NCBI GenBank assembly: GCA_045579195.1
Contig: JAZNLR010000010.1
Coordinates: forward strand, 1-47,475
DNA length: 47,475 nt
DNA from: JAZNLR01 sp045579195
GTDB taxonomy: Bacteria > Bacillota > Clostridia > Christensenellales > CAMQZB01
Direction of reading: 5' to 3'
The notes under the pieces are model-generated. The model worked only from the letters and a program-made list of their open reading frames with translations, made no database searches and was not told the origin of the DNA. The position numbers and the translations under genes are program-made. Positions 41,415 through 47,475 of the stretch are shown here, piece after piece. Position 1 is the stretch's first letter. Each line of letters opens with the position of its first letter.

Positions 41415-42092
41415 TTAAAGCTCTTCAAAGTGCTTAATTCCAACGACGCTCTCAACAGGAAGCGCAAAAACGACGCCGTGCGCATCCGTTGTGCTCCCCG
41501 CGCTTTCCATAATCGCGTGCATAATCGCATCCCGTTTTGCGCGCTCCGCAACGATATACACCATCTCTTTCTCTTCACTGATGGCAACGCCGAAGAACTT
41601 TGCGATCTCCGCTCCCGTGCCCTTTGCGCGAACGACCGTTCCGCCGCTTGCACCAGCGGTACGTGCTGCATCCATAACAAGGTCCGTGTTTCCTTTATCG
41701 ACAATTGTGACAATCAAAACGCTTTTCGTTTCGTTCATTGTTTCTTCCTCCTTTTTCTCAACGGGAGCTTCCCCTACGAAATAATTGAGCGATGCATGTC
41801 CACCGATGCCATCAATCGGCAAGAAAACGGCAATTCCGTTTCCTGCGGATCCGATGTCCATCTCGAAGTACATATCGCGAACGAGCTTCTCCTTCGTGCT
41901 ATCTGAGATCATGGCTTCCATAATGACTTTATCCGTCTTCTCAATGCCAAGGAAATCCAGCATCTTTTCGCTCGCTGTTCCGTGAGAGAGCGTGCTGATG
42001 ACGTGGCTTGCGCCGTGTCTTTTGAAGAACTCAAGGTATTTCTCCTCATATTCTCGCTTTGTGATCAAAATTAAATATTTCAAACCTAACAT
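41415..42092 (-). CDS. Tandem PII-like regulatory protein
   Basis: A 225-residue protein made of two PII-type ferredoxin-like domains. Half 1 (about 1-105) starts LKYLILITKREYEEKYLEFF and ends IAVFLPIDGIGG; half 2 (about 125-225) starts SVLIVTIVDKGNTDLVMDAARTAGASGGTVVRAKGTG and ends GVVFALPVESVVGI. A short Glu/Lys linker joins them. The GGTVVRAKGTG and EKEMVYIV blocks of half 2 are typical PII, including the loop region that senses nucleotides. Conventional PII proteins are single-domain trimers of about 110 residues. It lies 10 bases after the DUF1538 gene and most likely controls that permease. ATG 42090-42092 follows AAGGGTGG. Confidence 0.82.
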   Translation of the reverse strand: MLGLKYLILITKREYEEKYLEFFKRHGASHVISTLSHGTASEKMLDFLGIEKTDKVIMEAMISDSTKEKLVRDMYFEMDIGSAGNGIAVFLPIDGIGGHASLNYFVGEAPVEKKEEETMNETKSVLIVTIVDKGNTDLVMDAARTAGASGGTVVRAKGTGAEIAKFFGVAISEEKEMVYIVAERAKRDAIMHAIMESAGSTTDAHGVVFALPVESVVGIKHFEEL

Positions 42093-42102
42093 ACGTCCAC
42101 CC

Positions 42103-43641
42103 TTATTCAATGATATCTTCCTTCTGTGCAGCCGCTTCGGCTTTCTTTGCCTGGAGCTTTTTCATCTTGATCTTGTAGATCAAGCCAAGGATTTGAATGG
42201 TGATGAGCGGAGTCATTGCAACCATTGCAACGACGCCAAATCCTTGAGTTGCGATGTCGCCGCCGACTGCAGAGCAAACACCGAGCGCCAACGGCATCAA
42301 GAAACTTGCCGTCATCGCGCCCGAAGCAACGCCACCCGAGTCAAATGCGATCGCCGTGAAGATGTCGGGAACGAAGAACATGAGAACAAGCGCGATCAAG
42401 TATCCCGGAATCAAGAATGCCATAATGGGAATGTTGAACACGATTCGGGACATTGCGAGCCCAACCGAAACTGCAACGCCAATCATCAAGCTCCCGCGCA
42501 ATGCCTTTGGCGGAATCGCACCGGATGTGATCTCATAAACCTGGCGAGTCAAAACGTGCACAGCAGGCTCCGCCGCCACAACGAAGAATCCGACGACCAT
42601 TCCGATGGGAATGGCGATCCAGTTATACGAAAGGTTCCCGATCGTTTCCCCGAGGAAACTTCCCACAGGCAAGAAACCGACGTTGACGCCGAGCAAGAAG
42701 AGAACAAGACCGGCGTACGTATAGAACACGCCGACTAAGATTCGAATGATCTGCTGTTTTTGAACTTTTTGGCCAAACAGCTGGAAAATGAAGAAGAATG
42801 CAACGATGGGCAAAAGCGCAATGGCAACTTCCTTCAAGTAATGCGGGAACGCCTCAAAGAACACTTTGACGAGCTCGCGCGAATCTGAAACGCTGGGAAT
42901 CACCGTTGCTGACGTTTCGATGTTCTCGGGTTTGAAAATGATCCCGAGGATCATCACCGAAAGGATGGGGCCAACCGAACAGAGCGCGGTCAAGCCAAAG
43001 CCGTCCGTCTCCGCGTTTTTATCACTTCTCATCGCAGCAACACCGGTTCCGATCGCGATGATGAACGGAACGCTCATCGGGCCTGTCGTGACTCCGCCCG
43101 AATCAAACGCCAACGGGACGAACGCCGCAGGAACGAACTGTGCAAGAATAAACACGCAAGCATAGCAACCAAGCAAAAGATAGGACAGGCGAACCTTCAA
43201 GACAATACGCAAAAACGCGATCACGAGGAAAACACCCACGCCAACGCCCACCGCCAAGATCAGCGTCCAGGGGTTGATGGTGTTCGAAAGCTGCCCTGCC
43301 AAAACCTGAAGGTCAGGCTCGGAAACCGTGATCAAAACGCCCACGATAAAGCAAACGGGAACGATGATCCAGAGCTTCTTCGTGCGCATCACAGACGTTC
43401 CGACGTACTCACCGATGGGGGTCATTGCCGTGTCTGCGCCAAGCGTGAATAAGCCCATGCCAACGATGACGAAAAACGCGCCCAAAATGAACGCCAAAAA
43501 GACCCCACTTTCAATGGGGGCAATCGTCACGCAAAGAGCCAAGACGATCAGCGTGATGGGAAGAACGGAGGAAAACGCCTCTTTCACCTTTTCGGAGATG
43601 ATCGTCTTATCCGCTCTGATAAAGTTCATCCGTTTTTTCAA
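42103..43641 (-). CDS. DUF1538 membrane protein with internal duplication
   Basis: A 512-residue integral membrane protein with about 12 helices, in two related halves. Each half has a PxGxxxG region followed by a xEP segment (GVLITVSEPDLQVLAGQL and GFFVVAAEPAVHVLTRQV) and an AFDSGGV(T/A)(T/S)G(P/A)M block (near residues 200 and 445), which is probably the substrate or ion site. DUF1538 proteins have no established transport substrate that I know. Start is TTG at 43641, with AGGTGA 6 bases upstream; an ATG four codons later is too far from it. Promoter at 43671-43699. Coupled to the tandem PII protein. Confidence 0.85.
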   Translation of the reverse strand: MKKRMNFIRADKTIISEKVKEAFSSVLPITLIVLALCVTIAPIESGVFLAFILGAFFVIVGMGLFTLGADTAMTPIGEYVGTSVMRTKKLWIIVPVCFIVGVLITVSEPDLQVLAGQLSNTINPWTLILAVGVGVGVFLVIAFLRIVLKVRLSYLLLGCYACVFILAQFVPAAFVPLAFDSGGVTTGPMSVPFIIAIGTGVAAMRSDKNAETDGFGLTALCSVGPILSVMILGIIFKPENIETSATVIPSVSDSRELVKVFFEAFPHYLKEVAIALLPIVAFFFIFQLFGQKVQKQQIIRILVGVFYTYAGLVLFLLGVNVGFLPVGSFLGETIGNLSYNWIAIPIGMVVGFFVVAAEPAVHVLTRQVYEITSGAIPPKALRGSLMIGVAVSVGLAMSRIVFNIPIMAFLIPGYLIALVLMFFVPDIFTAIAFDSGGVASGAMTASFLMPLALGVCSAVGGDIATQGFGVVAMVAMTPLITIQILGLIYKIKMKKLQAKKAEAAAQKEDIIE

Positions 43642-43670
43642 GCTCTGTCACCTACTTTCTTGTTGGGAAC

Positions 43671-43699
43671 AGTATAGCAAACAACTGTACGTTTGTCAA
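43671..43699 (-). promoter_or_regulatory. Sigma-A promoter for DUF1538-PII operon
   Basis: Minus-strand perfect TTGACA and TATACT with 17-base spacer. Confidence 0.85.
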
Positions 43700-43722
43700 T
43701 CTTGATTTTTGAGTAAAACATA

Positions 43723-43757
43723 AAAAGACAACGTGCAAGAAAATGCACGCTGTCTTA
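43723..43757 (-). terminator. Terminator of CPBP-nicotinamidase operon
   Basis: Stem AAGACA-CGTGCA / TGCACG-TGTCTT with TTTTTATG on the minus strand. Confidence 0.8.
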
Positions 43758-43768
43758 AAATCAGGTTC

Positions 43769-44272
43769 TTATTTCACGTCAATCTGCACCCCACGCATCG
43801 CTGCAAGCGCGGTTTCGTGGCTCTCGTTTGTTACACCGGCGCACGCTTTTGAATCCACCAACACCTTTGCCTCGGGGAAAGCTGCCTTCAAAATCATCGC
43901 GTTTGAAATCACGCAGATGTCTGTGCAAAGGCCACAAAGCTCGATCTCATCGACCGCTCCGAATCTTTCCAGAACGTTGGGAAGAGAAATGCTTCCAAAC
44001 GTCTCCTTGTCGACGACGGTCGAAACATAGGGCAAAAGCTCTTCGCAGATCTGCCAACCTGCCGTATTTTTCACACAGTGCAAAACGGGCAGCTTTCTTC
44101 CCTCTTGCGTCTGCAGATACTCCTTGCCGTGTGTGTCGCGCGTGAAGATGACCGTTCCATCAAAATCCTTCACCTTTTCCACGACAGCAGGAACAATTGA
44201 CCGCGCCTGCTCGCTTCCGAGGCTCCCCGAAATAAAATCAACTTGCATATCAACAACGATCAAAAATTTCAT
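43769..44272 (-). CDS. Isochorismatase-family hydrolase, nicotinamidase-like
   Basis: A 167-residue cysteine hydrolase. Catalytic Asp in VVDMQVDFISG (residues 6-16), the Lys in the region after HCVKNTAGW, and the nucleophile Cys in ELCGLCTDICVISNAM. RDTHGKEY and the HC block are typical of nicotinamidases, which make nicotinate for NAD recycling; other family members act on isochorismate or N-carbamoyl compounds. Start ATG 44270-44272 after AAAGGAG. It follows the CPBP gene by 13 bases. Confidence 0.85.
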   Translation of the reverse strand: MKFLIVVDMQVDFISGSLGSEQARSIVPAVVEKVKDFDGTVIFTRDTHGKEYLQTQEGRKLPVLHCVKNTAGWQICEELLPYVSTVVDKETFGSISLPNVLERFGAVDEIELCGLCTDICVISNAMILKAAFPEAKVLVDSKACAGVTNESHETALAAMRGVQIDVK

Positions 44273-44285
44273 AAATTTCTCCTTT

Positions 44286-45011
44286 TTACTCATTGGATGG
44301 TTCTCTTTTTCCACGTTTCCAGATCCACAATGCATATCCTGCCGAAACCACAGTCAAAACAACTGCTGTGATGACGGAAAGCGTCAAATCCGCCTCGGCG
44401 GAAAATGCGCTTGTTGCGTTGATCACGCTATGCGTCACAATGCAGGGAAGCAAGCTGCCTGAACGATAAAAGATCACCGTGAACAAGAATCCCGCTGCCG
44501 TTGCGTACACGATCTGCAAGAGCGTCAAGAAGACATCAGCACCGCTGAGCAGATTGACGATGTGCCCAAATCCAAACGTGACGCTGGAAACAATGATTGC
44601 AACTGAAAGTTTATCTTTTTGCAAGGCTTTGAAAAGAAATCCGCGGAAAATGACCTCTTCAATCACACCGACACACAGCATCGAGATGACGTAAAACGCG
44701 GTTTCCAGCGGACGGGTGCGAAGACAGACTCCACCCCAGAAGTTGACCGAAATCATCAAAAGAAGGGGTAAGAAGAATAAGTACGTCCTTTTGTCAAACG
44801 TTCCGAGCGTCAATCCAAACTTCTCCGCAAGGCCTGCTTTTTTGCACCAAATGAGCAAAAACAGCGCAAGCGCAAGCCCGATGAAAGCTGTTATGAGTTT
44901 ATCTTGCCCAATCTGTGCGGAAAGAGAATCCGCCAAGCTCATCAAAATGATATATAATGCGATCCAAAGGAGCGCAAACGTCAATTCATTTTTTTCGTAA
45001 AGTCGCTTCAT
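44286..45011 (-). CDS. CPBP family intramembrane glutamic/metallo-protease
   Basis: A 241-residue membrane protein with about seven helices. The CPBP (Abi/CAAX) motifs are GVIEEVIFRGFLF (EExxxR) in the middle, FGFGHIVN (FxxxH) next, and a third His/Asn block around VTHSVINATSAF. Members cut prenylated or membrane proteins, or serve bacteriocin self-protection; the role here is unknown. ATG 45011 follows AAGGAGAAA. First gene of a two-gene operon with the nicotinamidase-like gene. Confidence 0.88.
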   Translation of the reverse strand: MKRLYEKNELTFALLWIALYIILMSLADSLSAQIGQDKLITAFIGLALALFLLIWCKKAGLAEKFGLTLGTFDKRTYLFFLPLLLMISVNFWGGVCLRTRPLETAFYVISMLCVGVIEEVIFRGFLFKALQKDKLSVAIIVSSVTFGFGHIVNLLSGADVFLTLLQIVYATAAGFLFTVIFYRSGSLLPCIVTHSVINATSAFSAEADLTLSVITAVVLTVVSAGYALWIWKRGKREPSNE

Positions 45012-45070
45012 TTTTCTCCTTGCGGGTTACTTCTCTTTCAAAGAAACAGCCAATTTCCCCTATTTCCCCC

Positions 45071-45109
45071 ATTATAGCACAAAATAACCTCAGTTTTAAG
45101 GTTATTTTG
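45071..45109. promoter_or_regulatory. TATAAT with adjacent 11-bp inverted repeat before CPBP gene
   Basis: CAAAATAACCT (45080-45090) and AGGTTATTTTG (45099-45109) form a perfect inverted repeat just upstream of a minus-strand TATAAT (45071-45076), covering the -35 to -10 interval. It may be an operator of this promoter or a weak terminator of the cellulase-like gene. Confidence 0.5.
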
Positions 45110-45127
45110 CAATTTATCATATCAGTT

Positions 45128-46387
45128 TTATGCACCAAGGAATATCCGATTCATCTCAAGAAGTTTTTCCGGGCAGAGGTTCCAAACCGGGTCTTCCGGG
45201 CCGGAACAGGTGCGAACAACTGTTCCCCACAGCCCAAGCTCGCGGTATCCTTGCATCATTTCCTTGACCAACATCCAGTATTCTTCGGATTTTTCCTCCC
45301 AAATAAGGCGATATCCTCCGCTGTAAGTCACGCCCTCTCCACAGACGACAAGGGTGTTTGAAAGGCCGTTTTCAAGGTTATGCTTAAGATGTGCGATCGT
45401 TCCTTTCAGATTCGCTCTGAATTCCTCAACGTGTTCCTTCAAAAAGTCGATCATCAGCTTCTCTGCCTGCGGAATCTTCTCGGGGTCCAAATTTGTGTAG
45501 TACCACACCCGATGGTACCAATCGTCTGTGGGCGGATAATCACAGTCTGCAAGCGTTCTCAATTCTTCCTTTGAAACCTTCTCTTCCTTCAAGAAGGATT
45601 CGTTTGCCTCAAGCATGGTGTACATCGCAAACCAGAGGAAGTAATTATGAAAGTTAAAGACCTCCAAATTCTTCGGGACCTGCCGAAAATCCGTGTAGTA
45701 CGTATAAGAATCGAAGGCAAACAAAATATTCGGATGCCGTTCTTTCAGCCACGAAATCGCCTCTTCGTGTTTTGCACGGAAAACTGCGAACTCTTCCTCC
45801 GTCAAATTGTTTTGGTTGTATCCATTCACAAAGTACAGCCCGTCCGCTTCGTTGAAGATCTCCGCAAAAGCAACCATATCCGCAAGGTCGCGCGCCTCCA
45901 GCTCACAGAGGATATAATGCAAGAACTTTGCAAACGCAGAGAAACGCTCCAGCGGTGCAAGCGCGTGAAGCTCATCGTTTAAGGCGCGGTCTTTCACCAG
46001 CCAGCACGTGTGCAGATAGTACCACGAGGACAGGATGATATAAACTCCGTGGCGCTTGGCCGCCTCAAAGAGCTCAATGAGGCGCTTGTGAGGATCGCAA
46101 AGCCCCGGCGCACCGTTTGCACCAAACTGCCGGATCGCACCGTCGTGTTCGCCGAAGATGTGCCCCCATGTGATAGGCCCGCGCAAGTTGCCGTTAAGAT
46201 CGTGTATAATTCCTGCGCCGTCATCCAAGCGAATGCAATTGAAGCCGCGCTCTTTATGCTCTCGCATCATCTTGTCGAGGTCACGGTAAGCTCCACCTGC
46301 TTCCGTGTCGTAAAGCCCCCAAATCGGGAAAGAAATGGTAAGCCTCTTCGGAAGATGCGCCGGAATCCTTTCAACGTTTCGAATCAT
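45128..46387 (-). CDS. Cellulase-like TIM-barrel glycoside hydrolase
   Basis: A 419-residue cytoplasmic protein without signal peptide. ERGFNCIRLDDGAGII, KRHGVYIILSSWYYLHT and MVAFAEIFNEADGLY are the beta-strand ends of a clan GH-A type barrel; the Glu of FNEADG is the expected acid/base. A second Glu, in VVCGEGVTYSGG, may be the nucleophile. It resembles cellulase-like (GH5-related) proteins of gut Clostridia. Start ATG 46387 follows GGAGGGAA. It ends 43 bases after the URO-D gene's stop; both are probably one transcript. Confidence 0.72.
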   Translation of the reverse strand: MIRNVERIPAHLPKRLTISFPIWGLYDTEAGGAYRDLDKMMREHKERGFNCIRLDDGAGIIHDLNGNLRGPITWGHIFGEHDGAIRQFGANGAPGLCDPHKRLIELFEAAKRHGVYIILSSWYYLHTCWLVKDRALNDELHALAPLERFSAFAKFLHYILCELEARDLADMVAFAEIFNEADGLYFVNGYNQNNLTEEEFAVFRAKHEEAISWLKERHPNILFAFDSYTYYTDFRQVPKNLEVFNFHNYFLWFAMYTMLEANESFLKEEKVSKEELRTLADCDYPPTDDWYHRVWYYTNLDPEKIPQAEKLMIDFLKEHVEEFRANLKGTIAHLKHNLENGLSNTLVVCGEGVTYSGGYRLIWEEKSEEYWMLVKEMMQGYRELGLWGTVVRTCSGPEDPVWNLCPEKLLEMNRIFLGA

Positions 46388-46430
46388 ATTTCCCTCCTAA
46401 AACATACAAAACCTTTCTTAAAAACAAGAA

Positions 46431-47475
46431 TCAATACCGTCCCAGCTTATGCGCCAGCTCGGCAATCTCCTTCATGTTTTGCAGAGAGACCGAATTGGGA
46501 ATCGAGTGGTCAGAGGCAAACACATAGCCGCCGCCCTCCTTCATGATGGGAATGATGCGCTCCATTTCGGCTTTTACCTTGTCAATATCGTCCCAAAGCT
46601 GGGCGTTGATGCCGCCGTGGAAGGCAAGCTTATCGCCGTAAAGTTTTTTCAGCTTTTGAGGATCCATACCCGCCTTGATCTCCAAGGGGTTGAGCATTTC
46701 CACGCCTGTTTCAACAACGTCAGCCAGAAGCGGCTCGATGTATCCGCAGGAGTGCAGCTCGGTCACCATGCCGCGCTCGTGCGCCCAATCCACCGCCTTT
46801 TTGTGGTAGGGCTTAAGCAACTCACGGTAGGTGTTGGGCGAAAAGAAGGGAGAGCCCTTGTAGCCCATATCGTCGTACCAAAAGATCCCGTCAAACTCGT
46901 AGCCCGCGTCAAGGATGCGCTGGCAAAGGTCGAGCGAGGTTTTGAGGTAGGTGTCAAACATATCGGTCACCCACTCGGGCTCCTCGATCATGCCCATCAG
47001 CACGTTCTCGGTCCCCACCATGTGTGCGTGCGTGACGTCAAAGCCAAACCAAACGGTCAGCTGCAAAAATCTGCCCTCTGCCTTCCACTTGGGGTAATTT
47101 TCCTCGAGATATTTCCAATTTATCCTATCATCGTGATAGGTAAGCATTTTCTGCTTCGCCTCTTCCCACTTTTCCGAGCTGTCATAATAGAAATTAAGCG
47201 TCTCGGGAGTAGAGTCGAGCTGATTGAATACCTTTTGAGTAGCTCCCCATTTGGTCGTTTTTATACTATATCTATCTGTGGTCTCCAAAACCTTACGTTC
47301 AAAGCGCGGAGAATTATCAAGAGAAAGTCTTATGGGTTTATCGAAGCCGAAATAATCACGCCAATCGGCATCCTCGGGCATTCCCTCATCTTTCCATCTT
47401 TTCACCGTGCCTGTCCACGCGGTATCACACATAGCTATTCGGTCTATCTCCTGATGGCGATACGTACGAAGTATT
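46431..47475 (-). CDS. Uroporphyrinogen decarboxylase-family protein (cut by right edge)
   Basis: The 3' part of a URO-D superfamily gene (347 residues present; the frame stays open to the window edge, so the first residues are missing). DGIFWYDDMGYKGSPFFSP, HSCGYIEPLLADVVETGVEMLNPLE and GGINAQLWDD are typical of corrinoid or cobalamin-linked methyltransferases (MtaA/CmuA type) rather than heme URO-D, and it is encoded with glycosidases in gut bacteria. A His-x-Cys pair in LHSCG may bind zinc, as in MtaA-type enzymes. Codon use (GCC, GTG, GGC and ATA) differs from that of most genes to its left. Confidence 0.75.
   Translation of the reverse strand, partial: ILRTYRHQEIDRIAMCDTAWTGTVKRWKDEGMPEDADWRDYFGFDKPIRLSLDNSPRFERKVLETTDRYSIKTTKWGATQKVFNQLDSTPETLNFYYDSSEKWEEAKQKMLTYHDDRINWKYLEENYPKWKAEGRFLQLTVWFGFDVTHAHMVGTENVLMGMIEEPEWVTDMFDTYLKTSLDLCQRILDAGYEFDGIFWYDDMGYKGSPFFSPNTYRELLKPYHKKAVDWAHERGMVTELHSCGYIEPLLADVVETGVEMLNPLEIKAGMDPQKLKKLYGDKLAFHGGINAQLWDDIDKVKAEMERIIPIMKEGGGYVFASDHSIPNSVSLQNMKEIAELAHKLGRY

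Noticed and set aside
1..47475. CRISPR arrays, insertion sequences, prophage genes or integrase sites
   Set aside because: No regularly spaced repeats, transposase motifs, terminal inverted repeats or tRNA-flanking integrase genes were seen.

Overview
This 47.5 kb stretch looks like the chromosome of a spore-forming, low-to-mid GC Bacillota (class Clostridia), most likely an uncultured gut lineage. The evidence is strong GGAGG ribosome-binding sites, textbook sigma-A promoters (TTGACA-17-TATAAT type), U-tailed intrinsic terminators, an L-box lysine riboswitch on the asd-dapA-dapB operon, and a SpoIIQ-type LytM protein preceded by a sigma-F/G-like promoter. The genus cannot be told from the sequence alone. 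No rRNA, tRNA, IS element, phage gene or CRISPR array was seen.

Left part (1-11265): the 5' part of valS with a small membrane protein gene upstream; an ABC importer of the NMT1/SsuABC type whose binding protein is separated from its ATPase and permease by a sialate-O-acetylesterase-like lipoprotein; a YkvI-like transporter; and a four-gene operon (DUF624-like membrane protein, SAM methyltransferase, TPR protein, helical-repeat protein).

Middle (11266-27711): lysine riboswitch and asd-dapA-dapB; phosphohexomutase and transketolase; a zinc ribbon protein; an M1-like lipoprotein peptidase; spoIIQ-like and YwmB-like sporulation genes; a sodium:solute symporter; a hisC-queG-HAD operon; an orphan, highly structured RNA with its own terminator (about 26041-26307); and a DeoR regulator with trmO.

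Right part (27712-47475): mostly carbohydrate and polyol metabolism. It holds a DeoR-linked polyol dehydrogenase and pentulose/hexulose-phosphate 3-epimerase pair, a GH42 beta-galactosidase behind a palindromic operator, a GT2 synthase with a second HAD-IIA phosphatase, an SDR gene that appears leaderless, a GH43 enzyme with its MFS carrier, a metallophosphoesterase lipoprotein, an alkaline-phosphatase-superfamily protein and sn-glycerol-1-phosphate dehydrogenase. It then has a DUF1538 permease with a tandem PII-type protein, a nicotinamidase-like hydrolase, a CPBP protease, a cellulase-like TIM-barrel protein, and a URO-D family protein running off the right edge with different codon use.

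The most interesting items are the orphan structured RNA, the DUF1538/tandem-PII pair, the terminator hairpin that contains the ribosome-binding site of the next gene (21423-21464), the sigma-F/G-like promoter before the spoIIQ-like gene, and the leaderless SDR gene. All family assignments come from motif recognition by eye; no database search was run.
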